Source: Pseudomonas mediterranea CFBP 5447
GTDB taxonomy: Bacteria > Pseudomonadota > Gammaproteobacteria > Pseudomonadales > Pseudomonadaceae
NCBI RefSeq assembly: GCF_000774145.1
Contig: NZ_KN322983.1
Span: 62,001 to 126,000, forward strand
Direction: 5' to 3'
Length of the DNA: 64,000 nucleotides
The stretch's first letter is position 1; each line of letters begins with the position of its first letter. A model generated the notes under the pieces. It worked only from the letters and a program-made list of their open reading frames with translations, searched no databases and was not told where the DNA came from. Of this stretch, positions 30,770 through 39,525 are shown piece by piece. The position numbers and the translations under genes were made by a program.

Positions 30770-30785
30770 AGCAAGGGCCGTGCCA
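30770..30785 (-). promoter_or_regulatory. Sigma-54 (-24/-12) promoter of livK
   Basis: On the minus strand the sequence is TGGCACGGCCCTTGCT, matching the consensus TGGCACG-N4-TTGCW at every defined base, with GG and GC exactly 10 bases apart. The predicted transcription start is near 30760, about 48 bases before the livK start codon. Confidence 0.88.
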
Positions 30786-30857
30786 TCGGTTTTTTATTCT
30801 GAAAAAAGTCGCTGCTTTATTGTTATTTCGACTGTTTCGGGCCCTTTTTCATAGGGC

Positions 30858-30957
30858 GTGCAACCGTCTAAACCGCACAAGGTGCAACCCGTCGCTTAAA
30901 TCAGTACAACCTTCCATGAGCCATCATTGCAACCATCGCGCGAAACGGCGTGCAACC
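30858..30957. repeat. Five GTGCAACC direct repeats at ~23-bp spacing
   Basis: GTGCAACC at 30858, GTGCAACC at 30882, GTACAACC at 30904, TTGCAACC at 30927 and GTGCAACC at 30950: spacings 24, 22, 23 and 23 bases, about two helical turns. They lie 100-200 bases upstream of the predicted livK start point, the usual distance for sigma-54 activator sites. More degenerate ACAACC copies continue to about 31015. Confidence 0.8.
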
Positions 30958-31077
30958 AGCCTGTAACAACCTGCGTCACCGAACTGCACACTGCCGGTGC
31001 ACAACTGCTACAACCCGCACCATAACAGGCTAGACCCTACACCGGAAAACGCCGGTTCCGGCAACACTTTTCAACAC

Positions 31078-32361
31078 TCAAATGACGATCCGCAGGCACT
31101 GGCCCGCGTGATACAGCGAGAACCCCGCTTCATACAGGCAACTGCGTACGCCCGCCCCGGCCACTGGCTGCATCGGCGCAAAGGGAATCGGTAACGCTTT
31201 CGCGTCGCCATGGCACAGGTAATCGGCAAAGGCCTTGCCCACCACTGTCCCGGTCGTCACACCCCTTCCGTTGTAACCGGTGACCGCCACCAATCCGGGC
31301 GCCGGCTCGAACAGTCGCATCAGATGGTCCGGAGTGAAGGCGATGCAGCCGGTCCAGGTGGATTCCCATTGCACTGACTTGAGGTACGGGAAGTAGTGCT
31401 GCTGCACCCGATCCGCCCAGGCCTTGAGGAACCAGATGGGCTTGCGGTTGCCGTTGCCCAGGCTGCCGAGCAACAGACGGCCGTCCTGGTCGCGGCGAAT
31501 GCTGCTCAATACCTGACGGGTATCCCACGATCCCTGGCCGCCCGGCAGGATGCGTTGCGCCGCCTCGCCGGACAATGGGACGGACGCCACCTGGTAGTAA
31601 TAGCCGGGGAAGAAATTGCGCCGCAGTTCAGTCCATTCGCCTTCGGTGTAGGCATTGGAGGCGATGACCACCTGCTCGGCCAATACCGAACCCCGCGCCG
31701 TCTGTACCGACCAGCGCTGGCCCTGGCGTTCCAGGCGTGTCACGGGGGAGTGGTCAAACAGCTGACCACCCAGGTCCGACGCAGCCTCGGACAATCCACT
31801 GACATAGGCCATCGGATTGAGCGTGCCGGCGCGTCGGTCCAGCAAGGCCGCGGCGATTTTCGACGTGCCCGTCGCTTCGACACAGGCCTGGCCGGTGAGC
31901 AACTCCACCGGCGCGCCGCGGCGCTTCCATTGTTCTTCGCGGCTGCGCAGGTCTGCCTCGCCCCGGGCGTTATGGGCCATGTGCAGCGTGCCTTCGCGGC
32001 GCAACTGGCAATCGATGTTGTATTTGTCGACGAGACTGAACACCAGCGCCGGTGCTGCACCCAGCATGCGATTGAGCTGGCTGCCGACGGCTTCGCCGAA
32101 ACCGGCCTCGATCTCATCCGGCGGGATCCACAAGCCCGCGTTCACCAGCCCGACATTGCGCCCCGAGCCGCCATGCCCGGTCCGATGGGCCTCCAGCACC
32201 GCGACGCGCTTGCCTTGCTCCAGCAAATGCACCGCCGCCGACAACCCGGTGAAGCCTGCGCCGATCACGCAGACGTCGACCGTGACTTCACCCGTGAGCG
32301 CAGGGTTTTCAGGCCTTTGCGGCGTCAGTTTTTCCCACAGACATTCTTCGCGTAACGGCAT
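31078..32361 (-). CDS. amaA: L-pipecolate oxidase-like FAD oxidoreductase AmaA
   Basis: A 427-residue DadA/PuuB-type flavoprotein. The FAD-binding motif is VCVIGAGFTGLSAAVHLLEQG near residues 32-52, with GSGRNVGLVNAGLW near 66 and the C-terminal LVAVTGYNGRGVTTGTVVG. With the neighbouring aldehyde dehydrogenase and LysR gene it matches the P. putida ama locus, in which AmaA oxidises L-pipecolate to piperideine-6-carboxylate during D-lysine breakdown. The start at 32361 has GGAG 6 bases upstream. Gamma-glutamylputrescine oxidase is the sequence-level alternative. Confidence 0.85.
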   Translation of the reverse strand: MPLREECLWEKLTPQRPENPALTGEVTVDVCVIGAGFTGLSAAVHLLEQGKRVAVLEAHRTGHGGSGRNVGLVNAGLWIPPDEIEAGFGEAVGSQLNRMLGAAPALVFSLVDKYNIDCQLRREGTLHMAHNARGEADLRSREEQWKRRGAPVELLTGQACVEATGTSKIAAALLDRRAGTLNPMAYVSGLSEAASDLGGQLFDHSPVTRLERQGQRWSVQTARGSVLAEQVVIASNAYTEGEWTELRRNFFPGYYYQVASVPLSGEAAQRILPGGQGSWDTRQVLSSIRRDQDGRLLLGSLGNGNRKPIWFLKAWADRVQQHYFPYLKSVQWESTWTGCIAFTPDHLMRLFEPAPGLVAVTGYNGRGVTTGTVVGKAFADYLCHGDAKALPIPFAPMQPVAGAGVRSCLYEAGFSLYHAGQCLRIVI

Positions 32362-32372
32362 TGCAAGCTCCA

Positions 32373-32455
32373 AGTCTGGAGCAGCTGCGAGCAACAAGCT
32401 TCAAGCGCCAAGCTGGATTTGCTTGAAGCTTGGCGCTTGCTGCTCGAAGCTGCTT
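32373..32455. repeat. Long hairpin between amaB and amaA
   Basis: GAGCAGCTGCGAGCAACAAG with AAGCGCCAAGC on the left pairs with GCTTGGCGCTTGCTGCTCG and AAGCTGCTT on the right. It resembles the hairpin at 12681 and may act as an intercistronic attenuator or stabiliser. Confidence 0.75.
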
Positions 32456-33944
32456 AGTCGAACGTAATCCCCTGGGCCAACGGCAACTCCAGCGAGTAGT
32501 TCACGGTGTTGGTCTGGCGACGCATGTAGGCGCGCCACGAGTCGGAGCCGGATTCGCGTCCGCCGCCGGTTTCTTTCTCACCACCGAAAGCGCCGCCGAT
32601 TTCCGCGCCGCTCGGGCCGATGTTGACGTTGGCGATGCCGCAGTCACTGCCCACCGCAGACATGAACTGTTCGGCTTCACGCACGTCGGTGGTAAAGATG
32701 CAGGACGACAGGCCTTGCGGCACGGCGTTGTTCAGGTGCAGGGCCTCGGCGAAGTCCTTGTAGCCGACCACATACAGGATCGGTGCGAAGGTCTCGTGGC
32801 GGACCACGTCGCTCTGCTCCGGCATCTCGACGATGGCCGGCGACACGTAGTAGGCATTCGGGAACTGGTCTTCGAGCTGACGCTGGCCGCCGAATACGCG
32901 ACCGCCTTCGCTCAAGGCCTGTTCGAGAGCGTCCTGCATGTTGTCGAAGCTGTGCTTGTCGATCAGCGGCCCTACCAGGTTGCCTTCCAGCGGATGGCCG
33001 ATGCGTATTTTCGAGTAGGCAGCCTTGAGGCGGGTGACGATTTCTTCTTTCACCGACTCATGGGCGATCAGGCGGCGCAGGGTGGTGCAACGCTGGCCGG
33101 CGGTGCCGACGGCGCTGAACAGGATGGCACGCACGGCCATGTCGAGGTCGGCGCTCGGCGCCAGGATCATCGCGTTGTTGCCACCCAGTTCGAGGATGCT
33201 GCGGGCAAAGCGCGCGGCGACCTTCGGCGCCACTTCCCGGCCCATGCGGGTGCTGCCGGTGGCGCTGATCAACGCTACGCGCGGGTCATCTACCAAGGCT
33301 TCACCGGCATCGCGACCGCCGATGATCACTTGGCACAGATACTCAGGCGCATCGCCGAAATTCTTCAGCGCCCGCTCGAACAGCGCCTGGCACGCCAGGG
33401 CGGTGAGCGGGGTCTTTTCCGAAGGCTTCCAGATCACCGAATCGCCGCACACCAGGGCCAGCGCGGTGTTCCAGGCCCAGACCGCGACGGGGAAGTTGAA
33501 CGCACTGATCACCCCGACCACGCCCAGCGGATGCCAGGTTTCACGCATGTGGTGGCCCGGACGCTCGGAGGCAATGGTCAGGCCGTACAGTTGACGGGAC
33601 AGGCCGACGGCGAAATCGCAGATGTCGATCATCTCCTGCACTTCACCCAGGCCTTCCTGGGTAATCTTGCCGGCTTCCCAGGACACCAACTCGCCGAGAT
33701 CGGCCTTGTACTCACGCAGCAGGTCGCCAAACTGGCGCACCAGCTCGCCGCGACGCGGGGCCGGGACCTGGCGCCACAGATCGAAGGCACGCTGGGCGCG
33801 GCTGACCTGCTGCTCGACTTCGGCCGCGCCTTCCCAGTTCACCGCGCCGATACGACTGCCGTCGATGGGCGAGTGCACCGACTGTGTGCCGTTCTGGTAC
33901 AGGGCCGGGTCGACACCCAGACGATCAAGCAATGCAGCAACCAT
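32454..33944 (-). CDS. amaB: Aldehyde dehydrogenase AmaB (ALDH7 type)
   Basis: A 496-residue NAD-dependent aldehyde dehydrogenase. Catalytic elements are visible: AFNFPVAVWAWN near residue 157, the general base in ILELGGNNAMI near 260, and the nucleophile in GTAGQRCTTLRRL near 297. The family is ALDH7 (antiquitin), which oxidises 2-aminoadipate semialdehyde/piperideine-6-carboxylate to 2-aminoadipate, the step after AmaA. The start at 33944 follows GAGGA. It is the first gene of an amaB-amaA operon and is divergent from a LysR regulator. Confidence 0.92.
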   Translation of the reverse strand: MVAALLDRLGVDPALYQNGTQSVHSPIDGSRIGAVNWEGAAEVEQQVSRAQRAFDLWRQVPAPRRGELVRQFGDLLREYKADLGELVSWEAGKITQEGLGEVQEMIDICDFAVGLSRQLYGLTIASERPGHHMRETWHPLGVVGVISAFNFPVAVWAWNTALALVCGDSVIWKPSEKTPLTALACQALFERALKNFGDAPEYLCQVIIGGRDAGEALVDDPRVALISATGSTRMGREVAPKVAARFARSILELGGNNAMILAPSADLDMAVRAILFSAVGTAGQRCTTLRRLIAHESVKEEIVTRLKAAYSKIRIGHPLEGNLVGPLIDKHSFDNMQDALEQALSEGGRVFGGQRQLEDQFPNAYYVSPAIVEMPEQSDVVRHETFAPILYVVGYKDFAEALHLNNAVPQGLSSCIFTTDVREAEQFMSAVGSDCGIANVNIGPSGAEIGGAFGGEKETGGGRESGSDSWRAYMRRQTNTVNYSLELPLAQGITFD

Positions 33945-34120
33945 GGTCAATTCCTCAAGCGAAAGACGAAAATCGGCAGCCGGACGAACACGGCTGATCA
34001 GGACTGTAGTTGTAGCTGGCCCGAGTCTTGCCAACAAACGACCTTTAAGCGAGATATCATTCCGTTTATTCATGCTGCCCCATGAACGGATATGACGAGC
34101 CACCGCAAATAGGCCTCAGG

Positions 34121-35029
34121 ATGCTCAATAAACGCTATTTACCATCGATTACGGCACTGCAATGTTTCGAAGCGGTGACCCGTCACCTGAGCTTCACCCG
34201 TGCTGCCGAAGAGTTGCATCTGACCCAGAGCGCCGTCAGCAAGCAGGTCGCACAGCTCGAGGAACTGTTGCAGCACCTGCTGTTCCGCCGCGTGCGTCGG
34301 CGCTTGCAGCTGACGCCGGCCGGCGACTTGTACCTGGGTGAAGTCCGGAAGATTCTCACCCAGGTCGAAATGTCCACCCACTACCTGCGCTCCTACGGTG
34401 GCGACACCGAAGTCTTGAGGGTCTCCACGCCGCCGACCTTCGGTGCGCGCTGGCTGGTACCGCGCCTCAAAGGCTGGCGCCTGCGGCATCCGAAGATCCA
34501 TCTGGACCTGTGCAGCGAACAGGAACCCGACGACTTGCTGCAAGGGCGCAGCGACATGGCGTTCTATTTCGGCCAGGGCTCTCGACCCGGCACCGAATCC
34601 CTGGAACTGTTCGGCGAAGAACTCGTACCGGTCTGCGCGCCGGGCTGCCTGCCGGATACCCCCTTTACCGACCCGACGCAACTGGCCGACCTGGTGCTGT
34701 TGCAGAACGCATCACGCCCCCAGGCCTGGCATGACTGGTTCGCCGACCAGGGTTTTCACACCGAACACAGCTATCACGGACCGCGCTTCGAAACGTTCTA
34801 CATGTGCATCCGTGCCGCCCAGGTCGGCTGCGGCGTCGCCCTGTTGCCGCGCTTTCTGGTGGAAGAAGAACTGGCAGACGGCAAACTGATCATCCCTTGG
34901 CAACACGCCATGCCCAGCACCAGCGCCTATTACATGGCTTATCCCGAGCACGCGGCAGAGGTGCCCAAGGTGAAACTGTTTGTGGAGTGGATGTTGGAGC
35001 AGATGGCTAATCCTGATGCACCACAGTAA
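34121..35029 (+). CDS. LysR family regulator divergent from amaBA
   Basis: A 302-residue GcvA-like LysR regulator. The helix-turn-helix is LSFTRAAEELHLTQSAVSKQVAQLEELL near residues 20-47, and the effector domain begins near residue 92 (TEVLRVSTPPTFGARWLVPRL). An in-frame ATG at 34082 would add 13 residues; neither start has a good ribosome site, and 34121 fits the family N-terminus (MLNKRYLPSITALQCFEAV). The divergent arrangement implies it controls amaBA in response to a lysine catabolite. The 176-base gap should contain its operator. Confidence 0.88.
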   Translation: MLNKRYLPSITALQCFEAVTRHLSFTRAAEELHLTQSAVSKQVAQLEELLQHLLFRRVRRRLQLTPAGDLYLGEVRKILTQVEMSTHYLRSYGGDTEVLRVSTPPTFGARWLVPRLKGWRLRHPKIHLDLCSEQEPDDLLQGRSDMAFYFGQGSRPGTESLELFGEELVPVCAPGCLPDTPFTDPTQLADLVLLQNASRPQAWHDWFADQGFHTEHSYHGPRFETFYMCIRAAQVGCGVALLPRFLVEEELADGKLIIPWQHAMPSTSAYYMAYPEHAAEVPKVKLFVEWMLEQMANPDAPQ

Positions 35030-35049
35030 GAGCTACGACACAGAGCCCT

Positions 35050-35181
35050 GTGGCGAGGGGATTATAGGGGCGACCCGACGTTTCGTCGGGCAATACTGAC
35101 AACTCAATCTGCCTGATACACCGAGTTGCCCGGTTTCAGGGCTGCCTTGCAGCCCAGCGGGGATAAATCCCCTCGCCACAA
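35050..35181. repeat. TGGCGAGGGGATT palindromic repeat
   Basis: TGTGGCGAGGGGAT at the left and ATCCCCTCGCCACA at the right enclose smaller hairpins, CGACCCGACGTTTCGTCGGGC and GGGCTGCCTTGCAGCCC. The same family occurs at 43008. Confidence 0.85.
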
Positions 35182-35299
35182 AAGCTCCGTGTCCAAAAAA
35201 CACTGGCAATCACCCCAAGGGTTATGCGCCACTAGCCACTTGACCACAAACCGCTGTCCGACGCTGCCCGCTGCAGCGAACTGTCTGGAGATACCCCTC

Positions 35300-36526
35300 A
35301 TGAGCGAGAGTGTGTTTGCCGATCGCATCGTGCAGAACCTGCTCGACACCGACTTCTACAAGTTGACGATGATGCAGGCGGTCCTGCACAACTACCCCAA
35401 CGTTGAAGTCGAATGGGAGTTTCGATGCCGCAACAGCGAGGACCTGCGCCCCTATCTGGCGGAGATCCGCTTCCAGATCGAGCGCCTGGCCGAGCTCAAC
35501 CTGAGCGCCGATCAACTGGGTTTCCTGGAACGCATCAGCTTCCTGAAGCCGGATTTCCTGCGCTTTCTGGGCCTGTTTCGCTTCAACCTGCGCTACGTGT
35601 ACACCGGCATTCAAAATGGCGAGCTGTTCATCCGCCTGCGCGGGCCATGGCTGCATGTGATCCTGTTCGAGGTACCGCTGCTGGCCATCGTCAGCGAAGT
35701 ACGCAATCGCTATCGCTACCGTGAGGTCATCCTCGAGCAGGCACGGGAGCAGTTGTATCGCAAGTTCGACTGGCTGACTGCCAACGCCAGCAGCGAGGAA
35801 TTGTCCGAGCTGCAAGTGGCGGACTTCGGTACCCGGCGGCGGTTTTCCTATCGCACCCAGGAAGAAGTGGTGAACGTGCTCAAGCACGATTTTCCCGGGC
35901 GCTTCGTCGGCACCAGCAATGTGCACCTGTCCCGGGAGCTGGACATGAAACCCTTGGGAACCATGGCCCATGAGTGGATCATGGCCCACCAGCAACTGGG
36001 CCCGCGGCTGATCGACAGCCAGATCGCCGCCCTCGATTGCTGGGTGCGCGAGTACCGCGGCCTGCTGGGCATCGCGCTGACCGACTGCATCACCATGGAC
36101 GCCTTCCTGAGCGACTTCGATCTGTTCTTCGCCAAGCTGTTCGATGGCCTGCGCCATGATTCGGGTGATCCGGTGGCCTGGGCCGAGAAAGCCATCGTCC
36201 ACTACCATAAACTCGGGATCGACCCGATGAGCAAGACCCTGGTGTTCTCCGACAGTCTGACCTTGCCCAAATGCCTGGAGATTTTCCGTGCATTGCGTGG
36301 TCGCATTAATGTCAGCTTCGGTATTGGCACCAACCTGACCTGCGACATCCCGGGCGTCGAGCCCATGAGCATCGTGCTCAAGATGATCAGTTGTGACGGG
36401 CAACCCGTGGCCAAGATTTCAGACGAGCCCGGCAAGACCCACTGCAAGGATCCGAATTTCGTCGCCTACATGCGACATGTTTTCCAAGTACCTGCCGCCC
36501 TTTCTGGCCTATCAAGCAAGGAGTGA
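35300..36526 (+). CDS. pncB: Nicotinate phosphoribosyltransferase PncB
   Basis: A 408-residue enzyme that converts nicotinate and PRPP to nicotinate mononucleotide in NAD salvage. Text [32 protein letters not shown] (residues ~13-44), the phosphorylated-histidine region [25 protein letters not shown] near 204-228, and the phosphate-binding [11 protein letters not shown] near 337 are diagnostic. The start is the ATG at 35300. nadE follows after 4 bases, giving a compact NAD salvage operon. Confidence 0.96.
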   Translation: MSESVFADRIVQNLLDTDFYKLTMMQAVLHNYPNVEVEWEFRCRNSEDLRPYLAEIRFQIERLAELNLSADQLGFLERISFLKPDFLRFLGLFRFNLRYVYTGIQNGELFIRLRGPWLHVILFEVPLLAIVSEVRNRYRYREVILEQAREQLYRKFDWLTANASSEELSELQVADFGTRRRFSYRTQEEVVNVLKHDFPGRFVGTSNVHLSRELDMKPLGTMAHEWIMAHQQLGPRLIDSQIAALDCWVREYRGLLGIALTDCITMDAFLSDFDLFFAKLFDGLRHDSGDPVAWAEKAIVHYHKLGIDPMSKTLVFSDSLTLPKCLEIFRALRGRINVSFGIGTNLTCDIPGVEPMSIVLKMISCDGQPVAKISDEPGKTHCKDPNFVAYMRHVFQVPAALSGLSSKE

Positions 36527-36530
36527 ATTC

Positions 36531-37358
36531 ATGCAAGCCGTACAGCGTGAGATTGCTGAACAGCTCAACGTCCAGCCACCGTTCGCCGATGACGCCGCCC
36601 TCAAGGCCGAAATCGCTCGCCGGGTCAGTTTCATCCAGGACTGCCTCGTCAACTCCGGGCTCAAGAGCCTGGTACTGGGGATCAGCGGCGGGGTCGATTC
36701 GTTGACGGCCGGCCTGCTGGCCCAGCGCGCCATGCGCGAACTGCGGGAAAAAACCGGTAACCCGGCCTACAAGTTCATCGCCGTGCGCCTGCCGTACGAA
36801 ACCCAGTTCGATGAGCACGAAGCACAGGCCTGCGTGGATTTCATCGCACCGGACGAACGCCACACCGTCAACATCGGCCCGGCCGTCAAGGCCTTGGCCA
36901 AGGAAGTCCTGGCATTCGAAGGCAAGACGCCAGGCGCGCGGGATTTCGTGCTGGGTAACTCCAAGGCGCGGATGCGCATGGTGGCGCAGTACGCCATCGC
37001 CGGTGCCGAGCAAGGCCTGGTGGTCGGTACCGATCACGCGGCTGAAGCCGTGATGGGTTTCTTCACCAAGTTCGGTGACGGCGCCTGTGACCTGGCGCCC
37101 CTGAGCGGCCTGGTGAAAAATCAGGTCCGGGCCATCGCCCGTGACTTCGGAGCTCCGGAATCGCTGGTGGAAAAAGTCCCCACCGCCGACCTTGAGGACC
37201 TGTCCCCGGGCAAGCCCGACGAGGCCGCCCATGGCGTGACCTACGGTGAAATCGATGCCTTCCTGCACGGCCAGACCATTCGCGAAGAAGCCGCCCGGAT
37301 CATCTGCGAGACCTATCGCAAGACCGAGCACAAGCGGGTAATGCCGTACGCCCCATAG
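36531..37358 (+). CDS. nadE: Ammonia-dependent NAD synthetase NadE
   Basis: A 275-residue NAD+ synthase that amidates deamido-NAD. The PP-loop [14 protein letters not shown] is near residues 51-64, and the later [30 protein letters not shown] near 164-193 is typical. No glutaminase domain is present, so it uses ammonia, which suits a genome region rich in urease functions. It is preceded by AAGGAG 8 bases upstream and coupled to pncB. Confidence 0.96.
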   Translation: MQAVQREIAEQLNVQPPFADDAALKAEIARRVSFIQDCLVNSGLKSLVLGISGGVDSLTAGLLAQRAMRELREKTGNPAYKFIAVRLPYETQFDEHEAQACVDFIAPDERHTVNIGPAVKALAKEVLAFEGKTPGARDFVLGNSKARMRMVAQYAIAGAEQGLVVGTDHAAEAVMGFFTKFGDGACDLAPLSGLVKNQVRAIARDFGAPESLVEKVPTADLEDLSPGKPDEAAHGVTYGEIDAFLHGQTIREEAARIICETYRKTEHKRVMPYAP

Positions 37359-37442
37359 CCGCCGCCCGCCAAAAACCTGTCCCTCGCTCGGACGAGCGCT
37401 ACCGCCTCACAGAGCCAACTTCCATGCTGGCTGACCAGACGC

Positions 37443-37467
37443 CATCGCGAGCAGGCTCGCTCCCACA
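37443..37467. repeat. Single REP unit
   Basis: One unpaired copy of ATCGCGAGCAGGCTCGCTCC between nadE and azu. Confidence 0.8.
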
Positions 37468-37494
37468 CCGGGCTCCTTGGGGATTGACCGGACA

Positions 37495-37529
37495 CAAAAA
37501 AGCGCCCTGCAAGGGGCGCTTTTTTTATT
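37495..37529. terminator. Bidirectional terminator, nadE / azu
   Basis: AAAAAAGCGCCCTGCAAGGGGCGCTTTTTTT: stem with A and T runs on both sides, ending about 10 bases before the azu stop on the opposite strand. Confidence 0.92.
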
Positions 37530-37538
37530 TCCGAAGGA

Positions 37539-37985
37539 TTACTTCAGGGTTACGGTGCCTTTCATCATCGAGATATGGCCCGGGAACGAGCAGAAGAAGC
37601 CGTACTTCTCACCGGCGGCCAGCTTCGACACGTCAACCTCCACCGAGTCTTTCTCGCCAGCGCCGATGATCTTGGTATGGGCGATGACGCGTGCATCACC
37701 TTCCTTGAGGTAGTTCTTCTCGATCCCGGCGCCCAGGCCATCGGTCGCGATCGGCTGCATGTCCGCTTCTTTGCTCAACACCCAGTTATGGCCCATGACG
37801 GCCTTGGCCAGTTTGCCCGAGTGCGTCAGCTCAACGGTGAAGGTCTTGCAGCTCTTGTCGATCTCGATGGCCTTGGTGCTGAAGGACATCTGATCGGTCG
37901 AGTCGATGGTGGTCTTGCACTCCGCTGCCATCAGTTGGCTGCTAGCCAGTGTCAACAGGGATACTGCTACAAGTTTGGCAAACAT
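37539..37985 (-). CDS. azu: Azurin (type 1 blue copper protein)
   Basis: A 148-residue precursor with a signal peptide [20 protein letters not shown] and a 128-residue mature protein starting [13 protein letters not shown]. All copper ligands are present: His46 in MGHNWVL, and Cys112, His117 and Met121 in [14 protein letters not shown]; the disulfide cysteines near 3 and 26 are also there. Azurin is a periplasmic electron carrier, linked to denitrification and redox stress. An adjacent upstream ATG at 37988 is possible; 37985 has better spacing to GGAG. Confidence 0.97.
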   Translation of the reverse strand: MFAKLVAVSLLTLASSQLMAAECKTTIDSTDQMSFSTKAIEIDKSCKTFTVELTHSGKLAKAVMGHNWVLSKEADMQPIATDGLGAGIEKNYLKEGDARVIAHTKIIGAGEKDSVEVDVSKLAAGEKYGFFCSFPGHISMMKGTVTLK

Positions 37986-38056
37986 CATGAATCTCCAAGG
38001 CATGGTTAGAAAATTCCTTCAAAGGGGAAGACTGCCTTAATTTCAGACAAGTTCCT

Positions 38057-38070
38057 ATGACCTGAATCAA
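38057..38070 (-). promoter_or_regulatory. Candidate ANR/FNR box upstream of azu
   Basis: On the minus strand TTGATTCAGGTCAT has one perfect TTGAT half and a second half two bases off ATCAA. It lies about 80 bases before the azu start, consistent with the oxygen-regulated azu promoter of P. aeruginosa. Confidence 0.45.
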
Positions 38071-38176
38071 AAATTGTATACAACTTAAGGCTATCAGCCT
38101 GATGGACACAATCAACCGGCCAGACGCACAGGGTCCGCCTATGATCAACCCCATCAACCCGAATGGAGCGCCAGCC

Positions 38177-38266
38177 ATGAACCTCAACAGCCTGTTGTGC
38201 AGCCTGCTCGCCGCCTACGCCTGCGGCGCCAGTGGTACCTACGAAAAACCTGCGCGGGAGGGCTGA
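38177..38266 (+). CDS. Possible 29-residue lipoprotein-like microprotein
   Basis: A 29-codon frame with a GGAG site 8 bases upstream. The product MNLNSLLCSLLAAYACGASG continues TYEKPAREG. A short hydrophobic start followed by a cysteine and a C-G-x-x-G-x-Y-x-x-P pattern recalls the tiny LptM (YifL) lipoproteins, but the lipobox is poor (AYAC). It lies alone between azu and the LOG gene. It could also be a chance frame; comparison between genomes is needed. Confidence 0.35.
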   Translation: MNLNSLLCSLLAAYACGASGTYEKPAREG

Positions 38267-38338
38267 TGTCTGCGCGACCTTTGCACACGACCTCGGCGAG
38301 GCTTTACTCTGCAGCGGTTACCGACTCTGGAGAAAAGC

Positions 38339-38926
38339 ATGGCCATTACGTCTGTGTGCGTATTTTGCGGCGCCAGCACCGGCACCAACCCCGCCTACCG
38401 TGAAGCGGCGCAAGCGCTGGGACGAGCCTTGGCCGAACGCAAGCTCACCCTGGTCTATGGCGGCGGTGCCGTGGGCCTGATGGGCATCGTTGCCGACGCG
38501 GCCCTTGCGGCCGGGGGCGAGGTCATCGGCATCATTCCGCAAAGCCTGAAGGACAAGGAGATCGGCCACGGCGGCCTGACCCGCCTGGAAGTGGTGGACG
38601 GCATGCATGCCCGCAAGGCGCGCATGGCCGAACTCAGCGACGCCTTCATCGCCCTGCCCGGTGGCCTCGGCACCCTGGAAGAATTGTTCGAAGTCTGGAC
38701 CTGGGGCCAACTCGGCTACCACGGCAAACCGCTGGGCCTGCTGGAAGTGAATGGTTTCTACAGCAAACTCACCGGTTTCCTCGACCATATCGTCGATGAA
38801 GGTTTCGTCCGCGCAGCCCATCGCGACATGCTGCAAGTGAGCGCGTCAGCCCATGACCTGCTCGATGCGCTGGATGAATGGCAACCCTCGGTACAGCCGA
38901 AATGGGCCGAGCAGAACGCCCTATGA
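38339..38926 (+). CDS. LOG family nucleotide phosphoribohydrolase
   Basis: A 195-residue Rossmann-fold protein of the LOG/YvdD family (TIGR00730). The signature motif [12 protein letters not shown] is near residues 107-118, and GGGAVGLMG near 40-48 forms part of the nucleotide pocket. Family members hydrolyse AMP and cytokinin riboside 5'-monophosphates to the free base plus ribose 5-phosphate. The N-terminus [18 protein letters not shown] is typical, with GGAG 6 bases upstream of the start. It is convergent with a NUDIX gene across a GC-rich hairpin. Confidence 0.92.
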   Translation: MAITSVCVFCGASTGTNPAYREAAQALGRALAERKLTLVYGGGAVGLMGIVADAALAAGGEVIGIIPQSLKDKEIGHGGLTRLEVVDGMHARKARMAELSDAFIALPGGLGTLEELFEVWTWGQLGYHGKPLGLLEVNGFYSKLTGFLDHIVDEGFVRAAHRDMLQVSASAHDLLDALDEWQPSVQPKWAEQNAL

Positions 38927-38932
38927 GAACCG

Positions 38933-38958
38933 GCGTGAGGGCCCAGCGGCCCTCACGC
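38933..38958. terminator. GC-rich hairpin between convergent genes
   Basis: GCGTGAGGGCC - CAGC - GGCCCTCACGC, a perfect 11-bp stem without a strong T run. It overlaps the 3' end of the NUDIX gene. Confidence 0.55.
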
Positions 38959-39330
38959 TTGCAAGGCCTTGGCAATCGAGGCGCGATAACCTTCCGGCAG
39001 ATTGGCCGGTAAGCGGCCCGGCTCGAAGAGTCCGATCTCCTTGTGTTCATGGCTCACCGTCGGCACGAAGCCGCCCACCAATTGGCAGCGGTAAGTGGAA
39101 ATGAACACGTGTTTGCCAGGGATGACTTCGAACAGGTAGGAGTCCAGCGGCTCCCCTACGCTCACCTCAACCGCGAGTTCCTCGATGATCTCCCGGGCCA
39201 GGCATTGCGGCGCCGTTTCGCCCAATTCGATTCGCCCGCCGGGCAATTCCCACTCGTCCCGCTCGTTGAGCATGAGCACGACCAGGCCTTCGGGGGATTG
39301 CAGCACGCCTTTGATGGAAACCGGGAACAT
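38953..39330 (-). CDS. NUDIX hydrolase
   Basis: A 125-residue NUDIX protein starting MFPVSIKGVLQSPEGLVVLM at 39330, behind a GGAGG site. The Nudix box is GRIELGETAPQCLAREIIEE followed by LAV, matching G-x5-E-x7-RE-U-x-EE except that the usual glycine near its end is alanine. Substrate classes include oxidised nucleotides, ADP-ribose and dinucleoside polyphosphates; none can be assigned here. Confidence 0.88.
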   Translation of the reverse strand: MFPVSIKGVLQSPEGLVVLMLNERDEWELPGGRIELGETAPQCLAREIIEELAVEVSVGEPLDSYLFEVIPGKHVFISTYRCQLVGGFVPTVSHEHKEIGLFEPGRLPANLPEGYRASIAKALQA

Positions 39331-39393
39331 ATCACCCTCCAATGAAACACAGCGTCTATGAACCATGCGGACCCCATGGGAGCACGCAGTTCA

Positions 39394-39481
39394 TGTGGGA
39401 GCATGGCTTGCCCGCGATCGGGGTGTAGCGGCTGAACTGAAAACCGCGAGGCCCCATCGCGAGCAAGCTTTGCTCCCACAG
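39394..39481. repeat. Hybrid REP doublet
   Basis: Left arm is the GTGGGAGCATGGCTTGCCCG variant and right arm the ATCGCGAGCAAGCTTTGCTC variant, so the two halves come from different sub-families. Confidence 0.85.
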
Positions 39482-39525
39482 CACAAGCCGTGCCCCTGCT
39501 GCCCTCTCTCAGACCAAACCCTGAA

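Noticed and set aside
30858..30957. CRISPR or plasmid-iteron origin
   Set aside because: The repeated core is only 8 bases, no cas or rep gene is near, and a sigma-54 promoter lies at the expected distance downstream.
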